The notes: generated by a model from the letters alone, not told the origin. 64,000 nt of DNA from an uncultured Roseobacter sp. (GCF_947491795.1 NZ_CANLKW010000003.1:186001-250000), one strand, 5' to 3'. Shown: positions 25,422 through 34,641, counted from the first letter of the stretch. A program made the numbers and translations.

Positions 25422-26153
25422 ATGGACCGCGTCAGACCCGAGGACTGGTACCGACTGGAGCGCAAGACCGATGATGTGACGCTTATTGCAGAGCCATGGA
25501 TACAGGAGTTTTACCGCTGCAACATCTGGCACGTGCGCGGGCGCGAACGGGACATGCTGGTCGACAGCGGTATGGGCGTCGTCTCTTTGACCGACTGGGT
25601 GCCGCTGGTGACCGAACGCGCACTGACCGCCGTGGCAAGCCATACTCATTTCGATCACATCGGGTGTCATCATGAGTTTGACGACCGCTGCGTGCACCGT
25701 CTTGAGGCAGATATCATGGCCAATCCGACACGCATCGCCACGCTCGCCGATCCCTATGTCACGGACGATATTTTTGACCGGCTTCCACCGCTGCCCTACA
25801 CCTCGATCGACTATGCGGTGAAGGCAGCACCGGCAACGCGTCTGCTCGAGGATGGCGATATTGTCGATCTTGGCGACCGGCATTTTGAGATCATACATAC
25901 GCCCGGCCATTCGCCGGGCGGCATCGCGCTGTGGGAGGCGTCAACGGCCACGCTCTTTTCGGGCGACATCGTCTATGACGGTCCGCTGATCGAAGACACC
26001 TGGCATGCGAATGCGCGCGACTATTTCCGCTCGATGGTGCGGCTGCTGGATCTGCCCGTGCGTGTTGTGCACGGCGGCCACTTTCCCAGCTACGGCCAGG
26101 ATAGGCACCGGGAGATCATCCGCGCCTGGCTGGACGGTAAGGAGAAAGCCTGA
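25422..26153 (+). CDS. Metallo-beta-lactamase-fold hydrolase
   Basis: A 243-residue MBL-fold protein. The metal-binding motif HTHFDHIGCHHEF (HxHxDH) is at about residue 73, with a second His in IIHTPGHSPGGIALW and the bridging Asp in LFSGDIVYDG. The final conserved His is in VVHGGHFPSYGQDR. The chosen ATG has AAAAGGAGA 8-10 bases upstream; the longer in-frame start lies inside the ATPase gene. Its place as last gene of an ABC import operon suggests it hydrolyses the imported compound (ester, thioester, lactone or amide), but the family is too broad to name the bond. Confidence 0.85.
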   Translation: MDRVRPEDWYRLERKTDDVTLIAEPWIQEFYRCNIWHVRGRERDMLVDSGMGVVSLTDWVPLVTERALTAVASHTHFDHIGCHHEFDDRCVHRLEADIMANPTRIATLADPYVTDDIFDRLPPLPYTSIDYAVKAAPATRLLEDGDIVDLGDRHFEIIHTPGHSPGGIALWEASTATLFSGDIVYDGPLIEDTWHANARDYFRSMVRLLDLPVRVVHGGHFPSYGQDRHREIIRAWLDGKEKA

Positions 26154-26183
26154 GAGAGCGGGAAACATCCCGCCCCCTCAGGC
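26148..26183. terminator. Bidirectional terminator between the MBL gene and iorB
   Basis: GCCTGAG (26148-26154) pairs with CTCAGGC (26177-26183), with an inner GCGGG/CCCGC stem. The hairpin includes the MBL stop codon and lies between convergent genes. There is no marked U-tract on either side. Confidence 0.6.
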
Positions 26184-26188
26184 ACTTA

Positions 26189-28369
26189 TCACACAAAGCT
26201 TACGCCGTTCTCTGCCATAGGCAGGCTGGAAACCCGCAGCGCGCTGGCGGCAGCGATCGCGTTTGCCAGTGCAGGTGCTGCGGGCGGCGTGCCCGGCTCT
26301 CCGACACCTGTTGGTGCTTCGGCAGAGGCAACGATATGCACATCAATCTGCGCAATGTCGCTGATCCGCAGGGGCTCGTAGTCCGGGAAGTTGTACTGAT
26401 CTACAGCGCCATCTGTCAGCGTGATCTGGTCGCGCATAACATGCCCGATACCATAACCGATCCCACCTTCCATCTGCGCTTTGATCACGTCCGGGTTCAC
26501 GGCCACACCACAATCCGCTGCGCAGGTGACTTTCTCAATCCGCACACCGTCATCGGCATTGCCTGATATCTCAACAACTTCGGCGACATAGGTGCCAAAG
26601 CTCTTGTGCACCGCAACACCCTGGGAGCGGCCTGCAGGCGCATTGCCCCAGCCCGATTTCTCTGCTGCCAGTTTCAGCACGCCAGCCATACGCTGCTGAT
26701 CAGCCTCGCCGCCGTCAAGGTATTTCAGCCGGAATGCGACCGGATCCTGCCCGGCGGCATCAGCGGCCATGTCCATCATGACCTCCATCACATAGGCCGT
26801 GTGCGTGTGACCGACCGCGCGCCACCACAGAGTGCTGGTCGCTTTCTCTGTGTCGGTCAGACCGAAATGCGCGCCCGGGATAAGATAGGGCGTGTCTGCC
26901 GCGCCCTCGACCGAGCTGTGGTCCACACCGTCGCGCACGGAAAACCCTTCGAAGGCAGTGCCTTTCATAATCGACTGCCCTGCAATGCGATGCTCCCAGC
27001 CGACAATGCTACCGCTGTCATCCAGACCGACACGCACCTTATGCCCGAAGGCCGGGCGATAGTAGCCGCTGCGCAGGTCGTCTTCGCGCGACCAGACCAG
27101 TTTTACCGGCCGCGACCGGTCTGTCATGACAAAGGCAAGCGCGGCCTCCACCTGATAGTCAGCCGAAGGTGTCGCCCGGCGTCCGAATGACCCGCCCGCC
27201 AGCATCGTGTTGATCCGGATTTTTTCCATTGGCAGCTGGAATATTTCAGCCATCGCCATATGCGGTCCGGTGGGGAACTGGCAGCCGTCGTGCAACAGAA
27301 TGCCGCCGTCTTCGGTGGCTTCAATCGTACAGTTCAGCGGCTCCATCGGTGCATGGGCGAGCAGCGGAAAATAGAACGTTTTCTCGACAACCGATGCCGC
27401 GCCATCAATGGCTGCAACCGTGGCTGCAGCATCCGATTTGTTGACGTTATAGACAGGTTCTGCATCAAGCGCTGCACGGATTTCCGCTTCGATCTGATCG
27501 GATCCACGTGTTTCCGCAGCCGAAACATCCCATGTCACGTCCAGCGCATCGCGCGCCTGCATGGCGGCCCATGTGTTTTCTGCATAAACCGCAACACCTG
27601 CCTGATTGGGCAGAACCGCTGCGTTGATGAACCCTTTGATCTCTTTCGAGGCGGCATCATCAAACCCGGTGGCCAGAGCCCCGCGCTGCTCGGGACGCGC
27701 GATCATCACAACCATCTGGTTGGGCAGATGAACGTCCATTGCATACATTGCAGTCCCGTTGCCTTTGATTTCGCTGTCCAGACGCCGCACATCCGGGTTA
27801 CCGATCAGACGGAACGCGCCCGGGTCTTTGAGTGCGGGTTCCGCAGGCGGCTCCAGCCCGGAGGCCGCCGCGACGAAATCGCCCAGAGGCGCAGACTGCC
27901 CCGCGCCTGTAACGATACCATCGACGATATCCAGCGTCGCAGGGTCGGCATCCCACGCGGCCGCCGCCGCCCTGATCAGAACGTCACGGGCAGCAGCGCC
28001 CGCCTGACGGTACTGCAGGTAAGAGTTTGCCATCGCCGTTGACCCGCCGGTTCCCTGAAAGGGACCAAACAGCAGATTGTTGTAAACCTGTGGGTCAGAG
28101 GGCGCGAATTCATAGCCGATCTGATCCATCGTCAGACCGATTTCCTCGGCGATCAGCGTGCTGAGACCTGTCGCAGGTCCCTGCCCCTTTTCAATGTGCT
28201 TGACGATTGCCGTGACAGAGCCATCGGCCCCGATCCTGACAAACGGGTTCAGCATGGCGCCCTCGCCCCCGGCGGCCAGAACGCCGTCAGGGCGCAGTCC
28301 GACCATCAGAACAGCGCCGGTCGCAGCGGCGGCTTTGAGAAACCCGCGGCGGGATGTATTCACTGTCAT
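26189..28369 (-). CDS. iorB: Isoquinoline 1-oxidoreductase-type molybdoenzyme, large subunit
   Basis: A 726-residue molybdenum hydroxylase large subunit of the IorB type. The N-terminus is a twin-arginine signal (TSRRGFLKAAAATGAVLMVG), so the enzyme is exported folded to the periplasm. Cofactor motifs include GTGGSTAMANSYLQYRQAG, LAHAPMEPLNCT, GGSFGRRATPSADYQVEA, WWRAVGHTHTAYVMEVMMD and GVGEPGTPPAAPALANAI, the last carrying the active-site Glu. It starts 1 bp after the iorA stop. The real substrate could be an N-heterocycle or an aldehyde. No XdhC-type maturation gene is present in the window. Confidence 0.88.
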   Translation of the reverse strand: MTVNTSRRGFLKAAAATGAVLMVGLRPDGVLAAGGEGAMLNPFVRIGADGSVTAIVKHIEKGQGPATGLSTLIAEEIGLTMDQIGYEFAPSDPQVYNNLLFGPFQGTGGSTAMANSYLQYRQAGAAARDVLIRAAAAAWDADPATLDIVDGIVTGAGQSAPLGDFVAAASGLEPPAEPALKDPGAFRLIGNPDVRRLDSEIKGNGTAMYAMDVHLPNQMVVMIARPEQRGALATGFDDAASKEIKGFINAAVLPNQAGVAVYAENTWAAMQARDALDVTWDVSAAETRGSDQIEAEIRAALDAEPVYNVNKSDAAATVAAIDGAASVVEKTFYFPLLAHAPMEPLNCTIEATEDGGILLHDGCQFPTGPHMAMAEIFQLPMEKIRINTMLAGGSFGRRATPSADYQVEAALAFVMTDRSRPVKLVWSREDDLRSGYYRPAFGHKVRVGLDDSGSIVGWEHRIAGQSIMKGTAFEGFSVRDGVDHSSVEGAADTPYLIPGAHFGLTDTEKATSTLWWRAVGHTHTAYVMEVMMDMAADAAGQDPVAFRLKYLDGGEADQQRMAGVLKLAAEKSGWGNAPAGRSQGVAVHKSFGTYVAEVVEISGNADDGVRIEKVTCAADCGVAVNPDVIKAQMEGGIGYGIGHVMRDQITLTDGAVDQYNFPDYEPLRISDIAQIDVHIVASAEAPTGVGEPGTPPAAPALANAIAAASALRVSSLPMAENGVSFV

Positions 28370-28370
28370 A

Positions 28371-28835
28371 TCAGGCCTCCAGAATTTCTGCAGCGCGCTG
28401 AATGCCGGCGCGGATGCGTTGATACGTGGCGCAGCGACAGGCGTTGCCGTACATGTAGCTGTCGATGTCTTCGGCCGATGGCTTTGGGTTTTCGCTCAGC
28501 AGTCCGACGGCTGACATGATCTGACCGGACTGACAGTATCCGCACTGCACCACGTCCAGCTCAACCCATGCCTGCTGGACCGCCGCACCGATTTTCGTGT
28601 CTGCCATCGCCTCGATTGTTGTAATCTCAGCACCCTCCACGTCTTCGATGTAGGTCTGGCAGGACCGCACCGGTTCCCCATCCAGGTGCACAGTGCAGGC
28701 ACCGCAGGACGCGACACCACACCCGAATTTCGTGCCGGTCATTTTCAGTTCGTCGCGGATCACCCACAAAAGCGGCGTCCCCGGTTCGGCGTCCACCTCG
28801 TGCGACTTGCCGTTCAGTTTCAGTGAAATTGCCAT
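28371..28835 (-). CDS. iorA: Isoquinoline 1-oxidoreductase-type [2Fe-2S] small subunit
   Basis: A 154-residue iron-sulfur subunit of the molybdenum hydroxylase. The plant-type [2Fe-2S] cluster ligands are in KFGCGVASCGACTVHLDG, with a fourth Cys in VRSCQTY. The second cluster is bound in the helical domain by QCGYCQSGQIMSA and NACRCATYQRIR. All eight cysteines are in place. The start is preceded by GGAGGTATAAC, a strong ribosome site. It transfers electrons from the molybdenum centre of IorB to a periplasmic acceptor. Confidence 0.93.
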   Translation of the reverse strand: MAISLKLNGKSHEVDAEPGTPLLWVIRDELKMTGTKFGCGVASCGACTVHLDGEPVRSCQTYIEDVEGAEITTIEAMADTKIGAAVQQAWVELDVVQCGYCQSGQIMSAVGLLSENPKPSAEDIDSYMYGNACRCATYQRIRAGIQRAAEILEA

Positions 28836-28859
28836 GTTATACCTCCATGCTGCTCCTCA

Positions 28860-28872
28860 GTGACCTAGTCAC
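28860..28872. promoter_or_regulatory. Inverted repeat upstream of iorA
   Basis: GTGAC-CTA-GTCAC is a perfect 5-bp inverted repeat 25 bp upstream of the iorA start, where a repressor would overlap the promoter or leader. No regulator gene is adjacent, so the binding protein is unknown. Confidence 0.35.
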
Positions 28873-28973
28873 CGGCAGGATCACTGCAAGTATAACGCGA
28901 AAAACAAATTGAGTCCTCGCCGGAGTTTTTCGCCATGACCGGTACCAGCGGTTTCCGGCCAAAGCGTCGCTCG

Positions 28974-29582
28974 TCAGAATTCAACGCCTTTCTGAGCCTT
29001 GACCCCGTCCCGGAACGGGTGGCGCAGCAGCGTCATTTCTGTGACCAGGTCGGCTGCCTCGATCAGCTCAGGTTTGGCGTTCCGACCCGTCAGACAGACA
29101 TGCGTCATGTGGGGTTTTTCGTCCTGCAGAAAAGCAACGACTTCGTCGATGTCCAGATAGTCGTAGCGCAGCGCGATATTGATCTCATCCAGTAACACAA
29201 AACCAATCTCCGGATCGAGGATCTGCTCTCTGGCGATTTTCCAGCCGTTCTGAGCCGCAGCAATATCCCGTTCGCGGTCCTGCGTTTCCCAGGTAAAGCC
29301 CTCGCCCGAGACAAAAAACCGGCACTCATCGGCAAAACGGTCGCGCAGGAATGTCTTTTCACCTGTGTCCCAGTTGCCTTTGATGAACTGCACCACGGCG
29401 CAGGGAATTTCATGGGCAATGCAGCGCATTATCATGCCAAACCCGGAAGATGATTTTCCCTTGCCCGGACCAGTATGGACCATGATCAGGCCCTTCTCCT
29501 CGGTCTTAGTCTCCATCATTTTGTCACGCGCGGCTTTGATCTTGCGCATCTTTTCCGCGTGGCGTTCGTTCTCGTCGGTCAT
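28974..29582 (-). CDS. cobO: Cob(I)yrinic acid a,c-diamide adenosyltransferase
   Basis: A 202-residue CobO/BtuR-type corrinoid adenosyltransferase, which transfers the 5'-deoxyadenosyl group of ATP to Co(I). The modified P-loop HTGPGKGKSSSGFGM is at about residue 37, followed by VVQFIKGNWDTGEK and LDEINIALRYDYLD (Walker B-like), and THVCLTGRNAKPELIEAAD near the end. The chosen ATG (MTDENERHAEKM) has GGAGAG upstream; a longer in-frame start is less likely. It faces away from the main cob operon, with the first cobalamin riboswitch in between but on the opposite strand. Confidence 0.93.
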   Translation of the reverse strand: MTDENERHAEKMRKIKAARDKMMETKTEEKGLIMVHTGPGKGKSSSGFGMIMRCIAHEIPCAVVQFIKGNWDTGEKTFLRDRFADECRFFVSGEGFTWETQDRERDIAAAQNGWKIAREQILDPEIGFVLLDEINIALRYDYLDIDEVVAFLQDEKPHMTHVCLTGRNAKPELIEAADLVTEMTLLRHPFRDGVKAQKGVEF

Positions 29583-29673
29583 CGGGGCTCTCCGGTGGCG
29601 GGTTCTGGCCCGCACTAAACGCATTCCGCAAAGCGATGGTCAACCATTGACATCCCCCCCGCTGCCTGAACAA

Positions 29674-29850
29674 TGCGTGCTTCGATGGTTGTTCCGGATT
29701 GCACCGGAACGCAAAAGGGAACGCGGTGAAATACCGTGGCTGCCCCCGCAACTGTAAGCGGAGAGCGTGCCTGCACCATGCCACTGGTCTGACCTGACCG
29801 GGAAGGCGCAGGACCGCATCGACCCGCAAGCCAGGAGACCTGCCATCGCG
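29674..29850 (+). promoter_or_regulatory. Cobalamin riboswitch controlling the DUF1636-cobW-cobN operon
   Basis: The conserved blocks are in order: AAAAGGGAACGCGGTGAAA (29713-29731), CTGCCCCCGCAACTGTAAGCG (in two adjoining pieces, about 29740-29760), GGGAAGGCGCAGGA near 29800, and the B12 box GCCAGGAGACCTGCC at 29830-29844. The element is on the plus strand and ends about 100 nt before the DUF1636 start. Cobalamin binding should shut down the downstream synthesis operon. Confidence 0.96.
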
Positions 29851-29951
29851 TAACGCAAATCAGCCCGGGCGGGGTGTCCCGGAGGAAAGAGAGAGATGAT
29901 GTACCCAGCTGCCACGCCAGTGGAATGCCGCCCCTCGGGGGAGGCTTTCAC

Positions 29952-30329
29952 ATGACTGAAATCACCGAACTGCTTGTCTGCGTCAAATGCAAACGCGGTA
30001 CCGAGGTGACCGGTGACGGTGAGCGACCCGGCACCCGCCTGATGGAAGAACTGCAGGCGCGGGGCATGCCCGAAGGCGTCGTGCTCAAGGCCGCCGAATG
30101 CCTGCAGAACTGCGATCACGGCTGTTCTGTTGCCCTGCGCGGCGGGCCCGCAAAATGGACCTATGTGTACGGAAATCTGCACGAGACGTCGCATCTGGAC
30201 ACGCTGCTGGAGGGCGCTGCCCTTTATCATGAGGCAGGTGATGGTCTGATCCCGTGGCGCACGCGCCCGGAACATTTCAAACGTAACTGTATCGCGCGCA
30301 TTCCGCCGCTGGAGGACAACAATGGCTGA
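29952..30329 (+). CDS. DUF1636 family metal-binding protein in the cob operon
   Basis: A 125-residue protein with a thioredoxin-like [2Fe-2S] ferredoxin pattern: LLVCVKCKRG near the N-terminus and AAECLQNCDHGCSVAL in the middle, giving five cysteines of which four could bind a cluster or metal. The ATG is preceded by GGGGAGG; a longer frame starts inside the riboswitch leader. It is the first gene after the cobalamin riboswitch and overlaps cobW by eight bases, so it is co-regulated with cobalamin synthesis. A role in electron supply or cobalt delivery is an inference from context. Confidence 0.82.
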   Translation: MTEITELLVCVKCKRGTEVTGDGERPGTRLMEELQARGMPEGVVLKAAECLQNCDHGCSVALRGGPAKWTYVYGNLHETSHLDTLLEGAALYHEAGDGLIPWRTRPEHFKRNCIARIPPLEDNNG

Positions 30330-31374
30330 TCTGGCAAAACTCCCTGTGACCGTCGTAACGGGCTTTCTGGGCTCGGGCAAAACCACACTGATCTCGAACC
30401 TCATCAAAAATCCCGGCGGCAAACGTCTGGCGGTTGTTGTCAACGAGTTCGGTGACGTGGGCGTGGACGGCGACATCCTCAAAAGTTGTGCTATTCCGGA
30501 CTGCCCGGCAGAAAACATCATGGAGCTGGCGAACGGTTGCATCTGCTGCACAGTTGCCGATGATTTCATTCCGACGATCGAGGCGCTGATGGCGCTGGAG
30601 CCGCGTCCCGAACATATCATCATCGAAACCTCTGGTCTGGCCCTGCCGAAACCATTGCTCAAGGCGTTTGACTGGCCGGATATCCGCTCAAAGATCACCG
30701 TGGATGGGGTGATTGCGCTGGCCGACGCCGAAGCGGTCGCAGCGGGCCGGTTTGCAACAGATGTGGCCGCCGTCGATGCCCAGCGTCTGGCCGATGAAAG
30801 CATTGATCATGAAACGCCGCTGTCCGAGGTTTTCGAGGACCAGATTTCCTGCGCTGACATCATCCTGCTGACCAAGCCGGATCTGGCTGGTCCGGAGGGG
30901 GTCGCAAAGGCCCGCGCCGTGATCGAGGCGGAAAGCCCGCGTGCCATTCCGGTGGTCGAGGTCGCCGAAGGTGAAGTTGACCCGCGCATCATCCTCGGGC
31001 TGGAGGCCGCGGCAGAAGACGACATGGACGCGCGCCCGTCCCATCATGACGGCCACGATGATCACGAGCACGATGATTTTGACTCAGTCGTCGTGGACAT
31101 CCCTGAGGTCACCGATCCTGCCGAACTGGTTGCCCGCATCGAAGATCTGGCGCGCAGCCAGAACGTGCTGCGGGTCAAGGGCTATGCCGCCGTTGCAGGC
31201 AAGCCGATGCGATTGCTGGTGCAGGCCGTGGGAGCCCGTGTGCGCCACCAGTATGACCAGCCCTGGGGTGACCGCCCCCGCACAGGCCGTCTGGTGGTGA
31301 TCGGCGAGCATGACGATATCAGCATGGATGCGATCCGTGCGGTTCTGTCGCCCGCCCGTGAGGCTGCTGAGTAA
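30322..31374 (+). CDS. cobW: Cobalamin biosynthesis GTPase CobW
   Basis: A 350-residue G3E-family GTPase thought to handle cobalt for the cobaltochelatase. Walker A GFLGSGKTT is at about 13-21, the metal-binding CxCC motif is in ELANGCICCTVADD, and the guanine-specificity segment is in ILLTKPDLAGPEGV. A His/Asp-rich metal-binding loop HHDGHDDHEHDDFD occurs at about 235-250. The CobW C-terminal domain follows (RIEDLARSQNVLRVKGYAAVAGKPMRLLVQAVG). The start has GGAGG seven bases upstream and lies inside the DUF1636 gene's end. It is followed six bases later by cobN. Confidence 0.95.
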   Translation: MADLAKLPVTVVTGFLGSGKTTLISNLIKNPGGKRLAVVVNEFGDVGVDGDILKSCAIPDCPAENIMELANGCICCTVADDFIPTIEALMALEPRPEHIIIETSGLALPKPLLKAFDWPDIRSKITVDGVIALADAEAVAAGRFATDVAAVDAQRLADESIDHETPLSEVFEDQISCADIILLTKPDLAGPEGVAKARAVIEAESPRAIPVVEVAEGEVDPRIILGLEAAAEDDMDARPSHHDGHDDHEHDDFDSVVVDIPEVTDPAELVARIEDLARSQNVLRVKGYAAVAGKPMRLLVQAVGARVRHQYDQPWGDRPRTGRLVVIGEHDDISMDAIRAVLSPAREAAE

Positions 31375-31380
31375 CGAGCT

Positions 31381-34300
31381 ATGCATGTAGTCTTCCGCGA
31401 GAGCCATGGTCTGGAAGAGACAGAGACACCAACCGATCTGGGGCAGTCGCCTGCGGATCTGGTGGTGCTCAGCCTGTCTGATTCCGACCTCGGCGCACTC
31501 GCGGAAGCCTGGCATCGCGGCGGCGGGCCCGAGGGGCGCCTGCCGGGTCTGAGGCTCGCCAATATTGCCGCGCTCAAACACCCGCTGTCCGTCGATACCT
31601 ATGTGGACCAGACGCTCAGCGGTGCAAAAGGTATTCTGATCCGGCTGATCGGCGGTGTGCCGTACTGGCCCTATGGTCTGCAGCAGATCGAGGCGCTGGC
31701 GCGGGACAAGGGCATCGCACTTGCCGTTCTGCCCGCAGACGGGCGCACCGATACCCGCCTGGATGATATCTCGACCCTGCCGGTTTCAACGCTGCGTCGC
31801 CTGCAGCACCTGTGCGATACAGGCGGCGTCGTTGCCTGGCAGGCAGCACTGGCGCAGATGGCGCTGGCCTCCGGTCTTTATGCGGGTCCCGTGCGCGGGG
31901 CGAAAACCCTGCCGGTCGTGGGCGGCTGGACACCCGAGCATGGTGTGGGCTGCCCTGTCCTCGCCGGTGGAACAGACAGGCCGCTGGTACTGGTAGTGTT
32001 CTACCGTTCCTATCTTGTGGCCGCTGATCTGGCCCCGGTGGAAGGGCTGTTTGCGGTCCTGCATGCCGAAGGGATGGAAGTCATGGGCCTCTTTGCCCCC
32101 TCTCTCAAAGCGCCGGGGGCCGCGGAATGGCTGGCGCGTCAGTGCGCGCATCTGAAACCCGCGGCCATCGTCAACGCCACCTCCTTTTCAGGCCAGGGCG
32201 CGCAGGGGCGTTCGCCGCTCGATGCCGCAGAAGTTCCCGTGTTTCAGGTTGCGCTGTCGACCTCGGGCGCACAGGCCTGGGAAGAGGCTGAACGCGGACT
32301 GTCACCGGCGGATCTGGCCATGCATGTGGTTCTGCCAGAAGTTGATGGCAGACTCTTTGCCGGGGTGGCCTCTTTCAAAGAGCCTCAGCCCCGTGACCCG
32401 CACCTTGAGTTCTCCCGCTTTGTGCACAAGGCCCACAAAGAACGCATCCGGGCAGTGGGAAAACGCGTTTCTGCCTGGATATCTCTTGCAGCAAAGCCCG
32501 CCGCCGAGCGCCGCGTCGGCATCGTTCTGTCCACCTACCCGGGCCGCGACTGGAACTTGGCGCATGCTGTAGGGCTGGATGCCATCGCATCCGCCAGCGC
32601 TGTCCTGGAAGATCTGCAAAAGGCCGGGTATGAGACAAGCGGTACCGTCTCGGCAGAAGATCTTGCTGAGGCCGCTCTGAACTGGTCTGAGGACGCCTAT
32701 TCTGCTGCGCTCAGCGCCCTGCCCGAAAATCCGCGACAAGACCTGGAGGCGGCCTGGCCCGCCCCGGAAGCGCCACAGGCCCTGCGGGCGTTCAGACGGG
32801 GCAATGTAATTGTCGGACTGCAGCCCGAACGCGGCAATCCTGAAAATCGCGGCGATGAATACCACGACCTGTCGCGCGTTCCCTGCCACAGCTATGTCGC
32901 GTTTTATCTCTGGCTGCGCAGTCAAGTTGATGTGATCGTGCATATCGGTGCCCACGGGACACTGGAATGGCTGCCCGGTAAAGCCGTGGCCCTGTCCGGA
33001 GAATGCTGGCCCGAGGTTCTGACCGGCGGCACCCCGGTCATTTACCCGTTCATTGTCAATGACCCGGGCGAAGCAGCCCAGGCCAAAAGGCGTATCGGCG
33101 CCGTCACCCTGGGGCACATCCCCCCGCCAATGGCGCAGGCGCAGACACCGGGACGGCTGACGCGCCTCGAAGCGCTGCTGGATGAATTTTCCAACGCCGA
33201 CGGTCTGGATCCGAAACGCCGCGACCGGTTGCAGGATGATATACGATCCGAAGCGCGCGCGTTGGGGGTCGAGGACGAACTGGGCCTTGCCACCGCCACC
33301 TGCGAGGCCGAGGCGATCACCCGGATCGACCGTTTTGTCTGCGATGTGAAAGACAGCCAGTTCGGAGACGGTCTGCACATCTGGGGCCGCGCGCCGGAAA
33401 CCGAAACAACGTTCGACGCTGCCCCCTCTGCGCGCGCTGAACAGGCCGGATTACTTGCAGCACTGGATGGCAAAAGGATAGACGGCGGCCCGTCCGGCTC
33501 CCCCTGGCGCGGCCGTATGGATGTTCTGCCAACCGGACGCAACCTTTACACCGTCGACCAGCGCGCCGTCCCGACCCGCGCCGCCTCAGCCCAGGGCAAA
33601 AAGCTCGCGGATGAATTTGTGCGGCGGTATCTGCAGGATGAGGGCGACTGGCCCCGCGCACTGGTCGTTGATCTGTGGGGGTCTGCCACCATGCGCACAG
33701 CCGGTGAGGAATTCGCCATGGCGCTGGACCTGATGGGCATTCGTCCGGTCTGGGACAAAAACTCCGAACGGGTGTCGGGGATTGAAGTGATCCCCATCAC
33801 CGAACTCGACCGGCCGAGAGTCGACGTCACGCTGCGTGTATCAGGCCTCTTTCGCGATGTTTTCCAGACACTCACGGCGCTCTATGCCCAGGCGGTCAGG
33901 GTGCTTTCGGAACGTGACGAGGCGGCGGACTGGAACCCCTATGTCGCCGCCGCCGGCGCACGGGTGTTTGGCCCTGCCCCGGGAAGTTTCGGGGTCGCAA
34001 TGGGGTCGCAGATCGGTGACTATTCCGAAGACGCACGCGCCGCGGCAGGCAATGCATGGCTTGCTGCATCCTCCTGGGCGATTGATGGCGCCGCGATCAC
34101 CCATGCGCCAGAAGCGCTGCGTGCACGCGTCGCCGGGGCATCGGCTTTTCTACATCTGCAGGACCTTCCTGAGACGGACATTCTGCTGGCCGAAGACTAT
34201 GCAAGCCACGAGGCAGGATTTGCAGCCGCTCAGGGTGTCGCCGGTGGCAGCGCCAGGCTGTATCACATGGACGCCACGGATTTTGACAATCCGCGTACAC

Positions 34301-34641
34301 GCAGCCTGACCGAAGAGGTCGCCCGCGTCGTTCACGGCCGCGCAACACAGCCCGCGTGGATCGCCGGGATGCAGCGCCACGGCTTTCGCGGTGCGGCTGA
34401 AATCGCGGCAACTCTGGAAAACATGGCGGCCTTTGCGCAGCTGGCCGATGTGGTGCCGGACCATCTGTTTGATCTCTACTATGACGCCACGCTGGGCGAT
34501 CCGTCTGTCGCGGCCTTTCTGGGTGACGCAAATCCCGAAGCCTTCGCCGCTATGAAGGACCGGTTTGCCGCCCTGCACGCAGCAGGGCTCTGGAAGTCAC
34601 GACGCAATTCCATCCTCGCCTCGCTTGAGGCTGCGGAATGA
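31381..34641 (+). CDS. cobN: Cobaltochelatase subunit CobN
   Basis: A 1086-residue large subunit of the aerobic ATP-dependent cobaltochelatase, which inserts Co(II) into hydrogenobyrinic acid a,c-diamide with CobS and CobT (not in this window). Characteristic BchH/CobN blocks are present: VGIVLSTYPGRDWNLAHAVGLD, VIVGLQPERGNPENRGDEYHDL, the metal-site region VDVIVHIGAHGTLEWLPGK, and GRNLYTVDQRAVPTRAA near residue 715. It is shorter than the approximately 1270-residue CobN of classical Pseudomonas denitrificans type, but the conserved blocks are all present. It overlaps cobG by four bases. Confidence 0.95.
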   Translation: MHVVFRESHGLEETETPTDLGQSPADLVVLSLSDSDLGALAEAWHRGGGPEGRLPGLRLANIAALKHPLSVDTYVDQTLSGAKGILIRLIGGVPYWPYGLQQIEALARDKGIALAVLPADGRTDTRLDDISTLPVSTLRRLQHLCDTGGVVAWQAALAQMALASGLYAGPVRGAKTLPVVGGWTPEHGVGCPVLAGGTDRPLVLVVFYRSYLVAADLAPVEGLFAVLHAEGMEVMGLFAPSLKAPGAAEWLARQCAHLKPAAIVNATSFSGQGAQGRSPLDAAEVPVFQVALSTSGAQAWEEAERGLSPADLAMHVVLPEVDGRLFAGVASFKEPQPRDPHLEFSRFVHKAHKERIRAVGKRVSAWISLAAKPAAERRVGIVLSTYPGRDWNLAHAVGLDAIASASAVLEDLQKAGYETSGTVSAEDLAEAALNWSEDAYSAALSALPENPRQDLEAAWPAPEAPQALRAFRRGNVIVGLQPERGNPENRGDEYHDLSRVPCHSYVAFYLWLRSQVDVIVHIGAHGTLEWLPGKAVALSGECWPEVLTGGTPVIYPFIVNDPGEAAQAKRRIGAVTLGHIPPPMAQAQTPGRLTRLEALLDEFSNADGLDPKRRDRLQDDIRSEARALGVEDELGLATATCEAEAITRIDRFVCDVKDSQFGDGLHIWGRAPETETTFDAAPSARAEQAGLLAALDGKRIDGGPSGSPWRGRMDVLPTGRNLYTVDQRAVPTRAASAQGKKLADEFVRRYLQDEGDWPRALVVDLWGSATMRTAGEEFAMALDLMGIRPVWDKNSERVSGIEVIPITELDRPRVDVTLRVSGLFRDVFQTLTALYAQAVRVLSERDEAADWNPYVAAAGARVFGPAPGSFGVAMGSQIGDYSEDARAAAGNAWLAASSWAIDGAAITHAPEALRARVAGASAFLHLQDLPETDILLAEDYASHEAGFAAAQGVAGGSARLYHMDATDFDNPRTRSLTEEVARVVHGRATQPAWIAGMQRHGFRGAAEIAATLENMAAFAQLADVVPDHLFDLYYDATLGDPSVAAFLGDANPEAFAAMKDRFAALHAAGLWKSRRNSILASLEAAE

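Noticed and set aside
29640..30803. Long minus-strand open frame across the cobalamin riboswitch, DUF1636 and cobW
   Set aside because: It crosses a clear plus-strand riboswitch and two recognised genes, and has low-complexity content.
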